Source: Welwitschia mirabilis
Lineage: Eukaryota > Gnetophyta > Gnetopsida > Welwitschiales
Direction of reading: 5' to 3'
DNA length: 64,000 nucleotides
Assembly (NCBI GenBank): GCA_051453625.1
Contig: JBOZIK010000001.1
Coordinates: 44,061,536 to 44,125,535 of the forward strand
Shown: in pieces, positions 22,964 through 35,679 of the stretch
Numbering within the stretch: the stretch's first letter is position 1
How the letters are laid out: the number at the start of each line of letters is the position of its first letter
Notes under the pieces: generated by a model
What the model was told of the DNA's origin: nothing
Databases searched by the model: none
What the model saw: only the letters and a program-made list of their open reading frames with translations
Position numbers and translations under genes: made by a program

Positions 22964-25900
22964 TTATAAGATTAATTTTTTAAATATGTATCAAGACATG
23001 CAAACCATGCTCTAGGGGCTTGTTTTAATTCATAAAGTGCCTTCCAAAGTTAATAAATGCTCTTTTTTTACCCTAGATTTTGAAACCCTTTAGTGGATTA
23101 ATGTATACCTCTTCATCTAAGTAGCCATTTAGAAATGCTAATTTAACATCCATTTGTCAAACCTTCATATGAATTTTACACGCATATTCTAAAAAGGCTT
23201 GAATAGATTCTAAATGTATTACTGATGCATATGTTTTTCCATAATCAACTCCTACCTCTTGTGCATAATCCTTAATAAAAATTCTTACTTTATGTTTGTT
23301 AATTATGTTATCAAGATTGTACTTTATATGAAAGATCCAGTTTGTTCCAATTAAATGTTTATTAAAAGGTAGTTTTACTAATTTTCATCTATTATGATTT
23401 TTTATTTGACTAAATTCCTCTTTCATTACCTTTATCCAATGAACAAAAGAAGCAACATTTTATATTTAATTAGATCAATAGAAGCATTTAAGGAGATAGA
23501 TTTAGCACACAAGTTTATTTCATTATTGTTCTCACGGAGTTCATCTAAAGATGTGATGTTTTCATTTTTCCTTTGATTTTTCAGATTTTATAGTTGTTTT
23601 CTAGTTTTAACTCTTGTAGGTAGAGGTTCATGAATGTTGCTTTAATCATGTGATTTTAAAATTCTTGAGCCTTTCTTAGGTGTGGTTATACTAGATGATG
23701 TGCTAGTTATTATTTCATTTTTAGAATCACTGCTAAAGTCATCATTACTTTACATTGGATGAATTTGATTTTCTAAGAAATGCACATTACAATTTTTAAT
23801 TATTTTTCTATCACTCAATCTAAAACATATATATGCCTTGCTAATGGATGAGTATCTAATAATACATTCATCTAATTTAACATTTAATTTATCATTTATA
23901 GGTTTAACATTTTTAACATATCATTTTAACCCAAAAATTTTAAGATGTGCTACATTAGGATTTTTTCCAATTTTTATAAGGAGTTAAATCAACTAAATGC
24001 TTTATGATTTAAGATTTTGTAGATAGTTGTGGCATTTATTGCTTTTGTCCAAAATTCATTTTCTAAGTTAGCTTCAAGAAATAATGTTCTTATCATGTCA
24101 AGTGATGATCAATTCTTATGCTCAGTTATCCCATTTTGTTGTGGTGTATAGGCAATTATTTATTGATGTATAATACCATTTTTAACTAGGTATTGTGTGA
24201 GTTCTCTAGAAAAAACACTCCAAATCTATCGGTGCATAGATTTTTTATATTCTTGCTTGTTTATTTTTTAGTCCATGCTTTGTATCTTTTAAAGTATTCA
24301 AATGCTAGAAATTTAAATTTTAGAAAATAAATTACACATAAGTATGAACAGTCGTCAATGAAGTTATAAACTATTAACTTTCATTAAAAATAAGTGTATG
24401 CATGGAATCACAAATATCTACATGTATAAGTGAAAGTTTTTGTGATATATGTTCTATAGATGGAAAGGATTTTCTAGCTTACGTTTCTTTTATACATGTT
24501 TCATAGCTATCTATTTTTTCGATTCTCAAATGTGGTAACTTCCTTCTTGAACTTTTTCTTTAACATCATTTCAATTTATATTAAGGATGCATGTCCTAAT
24601 CTTTTATTCCATAACTAAAAATCATTTATGTTTCAAATTAATGTAGGTTTAAAGTTCATCTTGTAAATATTATTTGATGTTCCCTTAACTTCTAATGTTG
24701 AACCATCCTTTTTTAAGATGCACTTTCCTTCCATAAATTTCATCTCAAATCCTTTACATTCTAATTAATCAAGGCTAATCAAGTTGTATTTTAATCTTAG
24801 TACATAGATGACATCATCAATAGTGATTTTATTTTCCCTTTCATCCTTAATGATGATGGTTCAGTTTTCACTAATATTGACAATTCCATCTCCTTCAAAT
24901 CTTATTGGAGCTCCTTTAAAATTTTTAGATGATTGAGAAAAGTTCTTTTAATATGTCATATGATGTGAACAACCATTATCTAAATATCATAAGTTATCAT
25001 TTGTGGCTAAAAATATGAATGGTTTTAACTCTTTCTATCTTTCTCAATAATTGTAACAAATGACAAGTGATCTTGTTCTTGTTGTGATGTTTTATCTTAC
25101 TTCTTATTATCCTCCTATTGATTATTTACTATAAAATCATTCATTGGCATTTCATAATCTCTCATTAATGATTTATAAATTTTCCATGGGTGTTCTATTT
25201 TTTGACAGTAGTGACATACTAGTGACTTATTATAGCCTTATTATGTAGTCCATTGGTTTTGATTATATATGTTTATGTGTGTAAATTTCCCCTTCCTCTT
25301 GTGTTTTAAAATCCTCTACCTCTCACGTTCTGTTGCTATAAATTATTTTAGTTAAGATGCTACCCACTTCCTTGATTATTTAATTGGAAGTGTGATGGAT
25401 TTCTTCCTCTACCTCTTCCTCTAAAATTCATACCTCTAAAGGTTATTCCTCTTTATTATGTGTTTTGAAGCTTCCTATTTGCTATATTGGCTCCCTCTAA
25501 AGTTAACTGCTCTTTACTTGTAACAAGTACCCTAAGATCTTTCTTTTATTTCTCCATTAATCTTAATTCATATTACACTAGTATACTTGTTAACTCATCA
25601 ACTGTAAGAGTGCTTAAATCCATAAAGTTTTCTATTATGACTGCAATTTGGTCATTAGTTTGTGTTTAAGATTCTTCAAACTTTTAACACCTTTNNNNNN
25701 NNNNNNNNNNNNNNNNNNNNNNNNNNNNNNNNNNNNNNNNNNNNNNNNNNNNNNNNNNNNNNNNNNNNNNNNNNNNNNNNNNNNNNNNNNNNNNCACCTT
25801 TTTCTTTTCTGAAACTGTTTGTCCTTGTTCCTCAATTTATTTTGTAATGTCTTGAATTTGTTGTTTGTATTCTTATATTCCCTCATTTTCTTTCATTTTG

Positions 25901-26370
25901 ATTTTTTTAAATTATGCCCTCCAATATTAAAGTTTTACTTTCCTTACCTTGGTTTAATTCTTATAAATAATATCTAAGTCATTTCAAAGTTTAAGCCCAC
26001 TATTATAGTGTTGAATCTTTTTGAATTCTGAGTTTAGCATGCTTGTGTGAATGATTATCATTAGTTTACTATCATCAACCTCTGCTCTATTGTAATCCTT
26101 TTTATCCTTATCTGTGATTGGAAGTGGAATTAGTTCAAAATCTATTTGCATTTTGTTCCACAATTCTTGTTATTTAAGATACCTTTCCATTCTAGCCTTC
26201 CAAATGTCATAGTTTTTTAGATTGAAATCTAGCATCATTCCCTTTTCCATTTTGATTATGATGTGATTTAATAGATTGTGTAGTTCAGATCTTTATTAAG
26301 TAACAAATTTCATATTATTTCATGTTGTTATTTGTTATTTCCTATTCATCCTCTAAATTTGATTTTCAAA
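22964..26370 (-). pseudogene. Copia gag, protease, integrase and N-terminal RT, broken
   Basis: Minus-strand reading from 26280 downward shows the following. Gag begins with NYDIWKARMERYL near 26220-26180. A zinc knuckle C-H-Y-C-x4-H-x4-Y near 25214-25170 has lost its last Cys. The protease region has YLDNGCSHHM near 24990-24957, where the usual D-S-G is D-N-G. LWNKRLGHAS, the pre-integrase HxxH-type motif, lies near 24620-24580. The integrase has YTPQQNGITEHKN near 24153-24110. RT has DYAQEVGVDYGKTYA and MDVKLAFLNGYLDEEVY near 23280-23120, and LKQAPRA around 23010. Many in-frame stops and several frameshifts break it. A 100-N gap lies at 25695-25794. It continues beyond insertion X at 12134. 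Confidence 0.85.
25695..25794. other. Assembly gap (100 N, unsized) in copia gag
   Basis: Placeholder gap. The flanks share only CACCTTT, too short to prove a contig overlap. Confidence 0.99.
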
Positions 26371-26375
26371 TGTGT

Positions 26376-26388
26376 GGTTCTGATACCA
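26376..26388 (-). promoter_or_regulatory. Primer-binding site of the copia element
   Basis: The minus strand reads TGGTATCAGAACC, 12 of 13 matching the initiator tRNA-Met complement, two bases inside the LTR end at 26391. Unlike X and Y, only a single copy is present. Confidence 0.85.
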
Positions 26389-26390
26389 AT

Positions 26391-28856
26391 TATAGGTTTT
26401 GATGAAATCTAATAATGTAGTTGGGACCCAATAATCAATAAAAGCTAAATAATTTAGTAAATGCATAGTTAAGTACAAAGTAAAAGAATTCAAGAAAATA
26501 TTTGTTTAATTTACAAAATCCTTTTGAATAAAAGTACTTCAAATAACTTTGATCAAAAATATTTGTAAAGATATCATAACATTATTTTCAATTATAAGGG
26601 TATTAAGGATTTTTTAACTAAATCAATGTAAACTAGTATTATATATTTCTATTAAATATGTTGTAGTTTAAAATAGAAAGCCAAACTACAGAGAATATTG
26701 AAGTAATAGGCCGTGAAATAAATAATTACAAGACCAAATGCAAAAATTGTGTGTCGTATCCTCATAGTTTTTAATCCTAAAAAAATGCATAAAAATAAAT
26801 GCAGTAAAAATTCTATAGATAAAATACAAATCACATTAGAATGATTGAAACTAAATAATCTATAGAAAATAAAAACTTCAAAGATTTGTTGTAAAGATTT
26901 GATAAGAAGAGAAAGCAACTCAGATTATGACTGATTTCCTTTGGCAACAAATTCTTCTCTTGATTTGAAAGACTCACAGTATCAAAAAACTAGCATTCTT
27001 CTTCTAATAGTAATAATGTTATTATTTCTTTTACAATGTTAACATTCTCCTTACATTAGTATTCTTCTAATAGCATTCTCTTCCTTTTAGCTGGTAAAAT
27101 AATGTTAACATAAAATAGCTGAGCAGTAGAAATTTCACCTCTTAACTTATGTCCTCACTTCATACTTTTTAGTCATAGAATTTTTTTTTGCCTATTTATA
27201 ATAAATCATACAATGCAAAAATAGGTGAATCCAAAATATTAGATCTAAATTAAATGCTAAAGCTTTAAAAAGATGAGATTTCAAATTTCACTAGAGCCAA
27301 AGACAAATCAAATGAAGTCAAAGTCGATCTTGACAAAATATATAGAGTCAAAGCTAATTCTAATGAAACAAATGAAGCCAAATCTAATAATGGCAAATAG
27401 ACAGATTCAAAATTGATCCTTATTATCAAATTTTAATGGATGTGTGCATAATCTATTAATGAGAGCTTAAATGTAACAAGCACAACTAGCATAGTTATAA
27501 CACTTTAGGAAGGCTAAAAGAATGCTTAATATCATAGAGGAAGAAAATTAAGATGTTAAGATACTAACTAAAAAATGAATTTCATTAATGAAAGCCCTCT
27601 CTCAGATACCAAAACCTATATTCTCAACAACAAAAAGATAAGAATGCCAGGAGGGTAAAAAATAGGGATAACCTAGCATAAATAAAGGTACTGATGTTTC
27701 TTTGCCTTTATTCCTCAATTATGGACCATTCTTAAGTCCTTATTCTTTACACACTATGCATTCTAATCCACATATTATCTCATATTAGAGTCCTTTTGTT
27801 GTGACTCTCCCTTTATTTCTTAATCTTTTCCCTTGACCTAAGGATATAAAATGACTTTGTTATAATCTCTTATAGCCTATCTAGTGCTAGAGCCATCGTA
27901 ATTCCACTTAGGTAAATCCTTTTGATTACTAATAGGGGCATTTAGACTTTGCCCCTTACTTTGAATTTTGTTGCCAGAGCCATCAATCCATATGTATTCA
28001 GTAATGATTTTTTTGAGTGCATTCAAAGATATCGAGATTAAGAAAATCATTCAAAAGAGACATGATTTCTTATTTCTTTAAATAAACAAAGAACTCCAAA
28101 TGGACTGTCAGAATTTCACCTTGTGTAGGTTTATGATATAAACATCTAGCCTCTAATAAAGATAAAATAGTCTGAACTAATCTTCATCATGTTTTGATGT
28201 TTTAATGATAATAAATTAATCAAAATACATAAAATCACTTAGAAATATTATAGTGGAGGAGAAATGAAAGGAATATGGACATTCTGCAAATGTCTAGAAA
28301 TGGCATTCAAGTTTGTGTATTTTCTTTAGCTAGGATTGAGAGCACTATTAGACTAGTGTTATGCAAGGAAGTCTTAGTCCACTTTAATTTCAGCATGATA
28401 CAGTAACTAATAGAGACCGCTAGGTAATCATATTTTTGTAACCAATGGAAAGAAAGTTCTGTTCCTCCATAGTAAGTTTCATGTCCAACTTGGTAACCTT
28501 TTTTATTACATTCATCAATAATGCTTGGCTTGCTCAATGATTTTTGCCATATAGACATAATTTTTCCTCTGTCATTTTCAAATTAGAGGTAAAATTTTAG
28601 CTCTTAATAAGAGATCAATCTATGAGATACTATCACATTCTTATTATTGTATGAATAGGAGATAAGAATAATATTATAATTAAGAGATATTAAAAGGATA
28701 TACGATTTATTTAGGTGGACTTTATGTAAAGTAAATAAATTTAAGTAAATGAAGGGTAAAAAAGTATGTTGTAAAAGAAATGTGTTATGTCAAATAATAA
28801 TTGATAATGGACTAATAGGTTTGGATATCATGATTGTTTTGAAAATAAACAATAAT
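26391..28856 (-). repeat. 5' LTR of the copia element, internal-side part
   Basis: It aligns with 7672-10639 minus the solo LTR. It is interrupted at 28856 by the gypsy element and resumes at 42816. It contains the 30-bp repeat array (27308-27425) and the empty site of the solo LTR (28401-28405). Confidence 0.85.
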
Positions 28857-30035
28857 TGTTGCACTGCCTAATTATATGTATTTTATAGGGTATTTTAAGT
28901 ATTTTTACATGACATTAGATAAGTTTATACTGAGTTTCAATAATAATGGAGAGCTAAGTTAAATATCATGAAAACATTTAAATGCATTTTAAAGCAAATT
29001 ATAATACTTCCTATCTAAAGAAGCAATTATATAATCGAAGAGACTAATCAGACATAAGAAATACTTTAGAAAATCCCATCATCCACCTCATTATCTAGAT
29101 GACTATATGGACAACAGAAACACTTATGTTGATAATGATGCTTGTTAGACTAATCTAGCAACTAATGTAGAACTTATATAATATGTCATCGTTTCCTATA
29201 ACATCAGGACAACCAACAGGATGACGCCTAAAAGTAGCACTTAATCAAACTTCATCAAACTTTCACCATGTGTCTTTAACATTTTTGTATGGCTATTAGG
29301 GTTTTTACCGTGCCCGATAGCATTTGCTATTTTTAGAGTCTATTTTATAATAAATATTTTATTTACCTTTGACTTAGATTTTATCTTTTTTGACACCAAA
29401 AATTCTCATGATAAAAGATCAAAGAATAGGAGGTCCATCCTTTATTATTGCAGAGAGACATCTCATTAAGATGTAACTGCTTTGTAATATAGATGTTGGC
29501 TTGGCTTAACCAAAACTCTATTTTTCTTTTCATATCATTGGTTAAATGCATCTCCCTTATGGTTTATGTTGCTTTTCATTCTATGATAGCTTTATCTAAG
29601 ATATAGATCATGAGGAAAACCTTTGTTACGATTAACATTATTAGTTTAGATGCATTACATTTCATTTTCTAGATTAACTTTACCTTGTTTTCATGTTATA
29701 TTCAATGTACCTAATAGCTTAGGTTTTTCTTGATCTGATGATGGCTTTTCTTGATTAATCTAAGTTATATAGGATCAATCTCTAAAATATAACTTACATC
29801 TCATTTGTGTAGTATGTTTATTTACATTATTATTTTGCATTATTCTTCTACTTATATATTACATAAGTATTTTGTTTTGAAATTAATTCTTTTTCTTCTC
29901 ACCTTTTCCTTTGATAGAATTATGATATTTAGGTCACTCTAATCTATATTTTTGTTTTGTATTATGCAATATATATTTCTATGATTTTCAGGATTTATTT
30001 AAGATGTAACGTTTACATAAATACATGTCATAACA
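28857..30035 (+). repeat. 5' LTR of the gypsy element
   Basis: It starts TGTTGCACTGCC and ends GTCATAACA, aligning with 41657-42810. By eye about one base in five or six differs over the first 95 aligned bases, so the insertion is old. Confidence 0.8.
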
Positions 30036-30037
30036 TC

Positions 30038-30045
30038 TTGGCGCC
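30038..30045 (+). promoter_or_regulatory. Primer-binding site of the gypsy element
   Basis: TTGGCGCC lies two bases after the LTR end. TGGCGCC begins the primer-binding site used by Athila/Tat elements (tRNA-Asp type); the following bases are diverged. Confidence 0.75.
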
Positions 30046-30706
30046 ATTATTGAAGAAGGCTACTTGGAGCCTCAAGATTATTATTGCTCACATAAGTACT
30101 TTGGATTTCAAATTAAGTATTTGTCTGTAGTAGCGTTGCATTTTTATAATAGAAATGTAGGTTTTTCTTTCCACATTTTTCATTTTACATTTCAAAAATA
30201 ATGCTTTGTTTTTCTCCTTTTCATCCAGATGACTTGTGGTGATGATGACCTATGAAACTTAGGGTTTTTCATTTTTATAAAAACTAGGGTTTTACTCTTA
30301 TTATCCCCTCTATTGTCCAGATGACTCAGTGGATGATAGTCAATTTGTATTATGTTATTACACAATTCTATTGTTTTATGTTTTTAACTTTTGAATTTTT
30401 TTTTTTTTTTTGTGTCTATTATCTTCCAGATACATCATCTAGATGACCATAGAGATAATGTTCATAAAAATAGAATTAAGCATTCTAAGATATGGTAAAC
30501 TTTGGTAAAAAGACAAAATATTAGAGAGAGTGGTTGTTGATTAAAAAAAATCCAAAAATTTTGATCGAGCCCAAGTACGCACACCCAAGGTACACAAAAT
30601 ATTTCAAGAATTGAGCAAGAAGATTTTTCTGTATTTATTATTTTTGAATCTAATTTTTATAAAGAAAATTTTTTTAAAAAAATTAGAAAAAAATTACTAT
30701 ATTAAA

Positions 30707-31720
30707 ATGTCAAATTCTATGCAAAAATAAAAACAAGTTGCTTTGCCTAATCCCCCTATCGTGATCAAAACCTATACCACCCTTGTAAATCCAAATGCTA
30801 ATGTCACTCTTAAAGAACTAATTACAAATAAGGATCATGAAATCCAAATTCATTTTAACCTANNNNNNNNNNNNNNNNNNNNNNNNNNNNNNNNNNTTTT
30901 TTATCTTATTTTTAATGGAAAAAATGATCAAGATCCCTTTCAACATATATCTAACACCAAACAATTATTGCTTACTCGTAGAAATGGTAAAAAATGAATT
31001 ATTGATCATATTTACATGGTTATCTTTTCCATTACTTTAAAAGGAAATGTAAAACTCTAATTAAGAACTATTTCACATAAAGTTTTAAAAACATGAAACT
31101 CAGTTTAATAAGCATTTATAAAAAGATTTATGAGTGAAAAAACAATAAGAAAAGAAAGAAAAAAAGTAACAAATTTTTAATAACAACCTAATAAAGATTA
31201 TGCCTTCACTTATAAACAATTTTTACATTCTAATCCTATAGATGTATTCACTCAAGAAGAAGTATTAGACTATTTCTACAGTGGACTTAATAGCTAAACC
31301 ACATAACTTATAGATTTTTCATGTAGAGAAAATTTAATGAATTCCACATTATAAAATACATGAAGATTATTGGAAGAACTAGTAGAAGTAAGTCAAGCAT
31401 GGTCTAAAGAAATACCTAAATAAAATCATATAGTAGTTCAAATTATAAAATATCTTAAAGAAGTGAAACAAGAGAAGGAGGAAGCACAAATAGAAAAAGA
31501 ACTAACAAATTTCATTAAGGGTTTCACAATAATCTAAGAAAAATACAAACAAATGATTTTAGATGCAAAAGTAGCAACTGAAAAGAGTGTGGTTCCAACT
31601 TGTGATTTGTATGAAGACAATAATCATGTGATTAAATAATGTCATTTATTTCCAACTTACAAAGAGAAAATTTATGAAAATGTATGTGCATTCAAACAAA
31701 ATTTTTTAAACTTTATAACT
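30707..31720 (+). pseudogene. Gypsy gag, broken
   Basis: The + strand starts with ATG at 30707 and runs through several stops. Recognisable blocks are NDQDPFQHIS near 30920-30960, TLKGNVKL near 31035-31060 (family: SLKGKAKLWL), a YFYSGLNS block near 31270 followed by LMNSTL (family: FYNGLNP...LMNKTPEEA), and a degraded zinc-knuckle C-x4-x-N-H-x4-C-H near 31600-31650. The gap 30863-30896 lies inside. In a functional element this would be the capsid/nucleocapsid protein; here it is a relic. Confidence 0.75.
30863..30896. other. Assembly gap (34 N) in gypsy gag
   Basis: Short run of N. Confidence 0.99.
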
Positions 31721-32559
31721 TAAAATCAAAATCAAATTCAAAAAAAATGTTAACCTAGGATGAATGGATAACCTAATTTTCAATATTTTGAGAATAAATT
31801 TAAGAACTTTTAAGTAAATCATCCAAATTTTCAACCATTTAGAAAGAGTTTTGAGAATGCTAACTTTAATCAAATAACTCAAACTTCCAAATAAGTAACT
31901 CAAATTATTAAGCAAACATATCAAATTCTAAAATCAAAATGATTCACCTAAAAATTCCATTGTTGAATTAAGAAAATATCAAGAAAATACCAATTTAAAT
32001 ATTGAAAATCTTATTAATATTCTTCAATAAACTATGCTTTCAAAGCAAAGACTATAAGAATTACTTGCAACACAACCTTTATTAAACCCTAATGAAGCAA
32101 GAAAAGATTGTAAGGTTGTGATTAGAAGTCGAAATAAAATAACACCTCCTAACTATGAGGCTTTAACTTTTCAAAATGATAAGAATGATAAAAAAGAAGA
32201 GGATATTAAAATTTTAGAAAATCATACTTTCCCTTTTCTTTTAAGTGATAAGCTTAATAAGAAAAATTCTTTTCAAGATAAAGGTAAGAAACCTACTACC
32301 CTTAGCTTGATAGTTTAAATATCAATCTCATCTTTGATAAGCATCTTAAAGCCTTAGTATAAGATGTGAGCATAAATTTACTATTTTGGAAACTCTTACA
32401 AGAAAATCCTAAAAATTCTAAGTTATGTAAAGATCTAATTAGGAGAAAACAAAAACAAACTATACCTAGCAAGGTCTTCCTAGCCCAATTTATAACCAAC
32501 TTAGTTTTGCAAAAATGTCCAAAATTTAAGGATTCAGGGGTAATAATAGTTAGTATTAC
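31721..32559 (+). other. Gag-protease linker of the gypsy element
   Basis: Asn/Lys-rich, poorly conserved sequence with frames of up to 66 codons (for example 32118-32318). No domain was recognised; it fits the variable linker between gag and protease. Confidence 0.5.
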
Positions 32560-32960
32560 ATTATAAGAAACTAAAGAATAAAGAAAGCCTTTATCGATAT
32601 AGGAGTAATTGTTAACATTATGTCTTTACACATTTGTCAATGACGTTGTTTGTAAAGTAAAATTCAACCTACAAATATTATCTTAGAATTAGTAAATACA
32701 ATAGTAAAGAAATCTTTAGGAATAATAAAAGATTTGGTGATTTAAATTGAGGAAGTATTTTATCTAGTGCATAGGATTATGATTGAATTTGAGCATAGTA
32801 AACATTATCCACTACTTCTACGTATAGCATTTTATGCAACATTCCATTATATTATTAATATCAAAGTTGGAATGATGGAATGTCACTTAGGAAATAAAAA
32901 GTTTGTTATGAGAGTTTTTGATGCTACTAAAAAAAGACTTAGGAGATGAGTTAAATATTG
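32560..32960 (+). pseudogene. Gypsy aspartic protease, broken
   Basis: The + strand shows AFIDIGVIVNIMSLHIC near 32588-32640 (family: AL.DLGASINLMP.SIC). A second block near 32767-32949 has EFEHSKHYPLLLR and INIKVGMMECHLGNKKF, matching the Athila pattern of an acidic D/E-x-x-x-x-PLILGRPFL followed by a basic-hydrophobic strand. The catalytic Asp is present, but the expected D-S/T/L-G is D-I-G. A stop separates the two blocks. Confidence 0.7.
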
Positions 32961-33033
32961 AAGAAAAAATTAAGCCAATATTATTTTTATAGTGTTGTAC
33001 ATTTGGATAGAGATGGTTAATACTTCATAAGCC

Positions 33034-33678
33034 NNNNNNNNNNNNNNNNNNNNNNNNNNNNNNNNNNNNNNNNNNNNNNNNNNNNNNNNNNNNNNNNNNN
33101 NNNNNNNNNNNNNNNNNNNNNNNNNNNNNNNNNNNNNNNNNNNNNNNNNNNNNNNNNNNNNNNNNNNNNNNNNNNNNNNNNNNNNNNNNNNNNNNNNNNN
33201 NNNNNNNNNNNNNNNNNNNNNNNNNNNNNNNNNNNNNNNNNNNNNNNNNNNNNNNNNNNNNNNNNNNNNNNNNNNNNNNNNNNNNNNNNNNNNNNNNNNN
33301 NNNNNNNNNNNNNNNNNNNNNNNNNNNNNNNNNNNNNNNNNNNNNNNNNNNNNNNNNNNNNNNNNNNNNNNNNNNNNNNNNNNNNNNNNNNNNNNNNNNN
33401 NNNNNNNNNNNNNNNNNNNNNNNNNNNNNNNNNNNNNNNNNNNNNNNNNNNNNNNNNNNNNNNNNNNNNNNNNNNNNNNNNNNNNNNNNNNNNNNNNNNN
33501 NNNNNNNNNNNNNNNNNNNNNNNNNNNNNNNNNNNNNNNNNNNNNNNNNNNNNNNNNNNNNNNNNNNNNNNNNNNNNNNNNNNNNNNNNNNNNNNNNNNN
33601 NNNNNNNNNNNNNNNNNNNNNNNNNNNNNNNNNNNNNNNNNNNNNNNNNNNNNNNNNNNNNNNNNNNNNNNNNNNNNN
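33034..33678. other. Assembly gap (645 N) flanked by an exact 43-bp duplicate
   Basis: Bases 32991-33033 and 33679-33721 are identical, so this is probably an unmerged contig overlap rather than missing sequence. Confidence 0.95.
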
Positions 33679-33721
33679 AGTGTTGTACATTTGGATAGAG
33701 ATGGTTAATACTTCATAAGCC

Positions 33722-34249
33722 TATCTTGATTGATGATTCACTTGAAGTGGAAAACTCAAAAGCTTTTGATAATGATGAACTCAATTATGAGCATTTAAGA
33801 ACTGACTATTTTGATAAGGATACTAAAGAAAATAAAATTACAATCTGTAAAGAAGTCCAACATCTAAAAGTAACTAAGATTTCATAGTTTGAAAGAGGTC
33901 ATCCACCTCATTTGCCTAGACGATAGTTTGAGAGGACAGTCAATTCGAATAAAAATTTAATAGAAACTAAAAATCTGAATCTAAATATGAAAACCTTACC
34001 CATTGGACTAAAATATATCTTTTTGTGTAATGATTAGAATAAACTATTAATAATAAATAAAAATATTTTCCCTCAATAAGAATCAATTTTAATGTCACTT
34101 TTGAATTCTAATGTTAATGCATTTGCTTAGTTCCATAAAGATTTAGTAGCCATTTTTACTTCCATTGTTCAACATAAAATCTATCTTGAGGACAATGCAA
34201 AACTTGTTAGGTAACCCTAACGTAGACTAAATTCAGCTCTTAAATAAGT
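33722..34249 (+). other. Protease-RT linker of the gypsy element
   Basis: Degenerate coding-like sequence without a clear domain. Residues just before RT are visible (for example SLLNSNVNAFA near 34095-34130), consistent with the acidic spacer ahead of the RT fingers. Confidence 0.45.
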
Positions 34250-35470
34250 GGCAAAAGATGAAATCATTAATAATAGATGTTGAAATTATTTATGCCATAT
34301 CTAATAATCAGTGGGTTAGCCCTTTGACAGTAGTACCTAAGAAATGTAGGAAGTGGAGAATGTGTATGAATTTTAGAAATCTAAATGAAGTAACAAAGAA
34401 ACACTTTTTCTTAACCAGATACTTAATAGAATTAAAGGACATGCCTTTTATTTCTTTTTTGATGGGTATAATAGTTACAACTAGGTTTGTATCATTAATG
34501 AGGACTAAGCTAAAACAACTTTCACTTTGTCTTTTGAAACATTTACCTTTAGATACATGCCTTTTGGACTTTGTAATACTCCTGATACTTTTTAACATGC
34601 AATAATGGATACCTTTTTTGATATGTTAAAGGATTCAATTAAAATTTTTATAAATGACTTCTCAATCTATGATCAAAACTTTGAACAAATCTTAAAAAGG
34701 TTAGAGAAAGTCCTTGATAGATGCATTAAGAATGGATTATATTTGAGTTGGGAGAAGAGTTTTTTCTTAGTTGATAATGAAATTGTCTTAGATCATAACA
34801 TTTCAAGCAAAGGAATTAGGATGGAGCCTAAAAAAGTGAGTATTATTAAAAATCTAACTCCTTCAACAAATGTAAAACAAGTTTAAATTTTTTTATTTGG
34901 TTTCTATGATTTTTATCATCATTTTATTTAGGATTATGCTAAAATTTATAAACCTCTTCACTCGTTACTTAAAAAAGAAGCTAAATTTCAATGGAATAAA
35001 ACTTGTTAGTTTAGTTTTGAAACACTTAAAATCTCTTTCATACCTATTATAATGGGAACCGATTAGAATAAAAATTTTGGGGTTAATGTATGATTCTAAT
35101 AATATTGCTATGGATGATGGACAAAAGTATAAAAATGATTTTAAAGTTATATCTTATTATAGTAAGACTTTATCTAAAGCTCAACCAAATTATACTACTA
35201 CTGAGAAAGAAATGTTAGTAATAATTTTTTACCTTAAACGCTTAGACACTATCTTTTAGGCTTTTATAAAAATGTTTATACTAATCATGCAGCTATTAGA
35301 AATCTTATGACTAAGAAAGATTCTAGTGATAAACTCATTAAAAAGATCCTCCTCATGCAAGAATTTAATCTGACCATCATTGATAAAGTAGGAAAACATA
35401 AAAGTATAGCAAATCATTTGTCACATCTTTCTTCTTCTCTTGATGATCTTATGATTAATGATTCTTCTCT
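34250..35470 (+). pseudogene. Gypsy reverse transcriptase and RNase H, broken
   Basis: RT fingers and palm: WVSPLTVVPKK near 34312-34345, then WRMCMNFRNLNEVTKKH near 34350-34400 (family: W.VC.DYRKLN.AT.KD). The catalytic block reads IFINDFSIYD near 34640-34670, where the family has F.DDFS.YG, so the first catalytic Asp is Asn. FVDNEIVLDHNIS-like thumb sequence and RMEPKKVSII follow. RNase H lies at 35077-35460: ISYYSKTLSKAQPNYTTTEKE near 35150-35210 (family: YYAS.TLN.AQ.NY.TTEKELL) and HKSIANHLSHL near 35400-35430. Stops and frameshifts occur in between. Confidence 0.85.
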
Positions 35471-35505
35471 AAATGGATAACTTTTTATTATATATTTTAC
35501 TCATT

Positions 35506-35593
35506 CTTCTTCTTGGTATGTTAACATAATTAATTATTTTATTATCATACTTCTTCTTGGTATGTTAACATAATTAATTATTTTATTATCATA
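35506..35593. repeat. Perfect 44-bp tandem duplication
   Basis: Bases 35506-35549 are repeated without change at 35550-35593, between the RNase H and integrase relics. Perfect identity inside an otherwise decayed element points to a recent slippage event, or to an assembly artefact. Confidence 0.9.
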
Positions 35594-35679
35594 AAAACAC
35601 CATGACATTGAACTCATAATCTAAAAAACCTTTTCTCCATAGAATAGATAATTATGAATGGATAGAGCCACATCTTTAC

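Noticed and set aside
34308-34598. 96-codon minus-strand frame
   Set aside because: Shadow of the gypsy RT, which is clearly on the + strand here.
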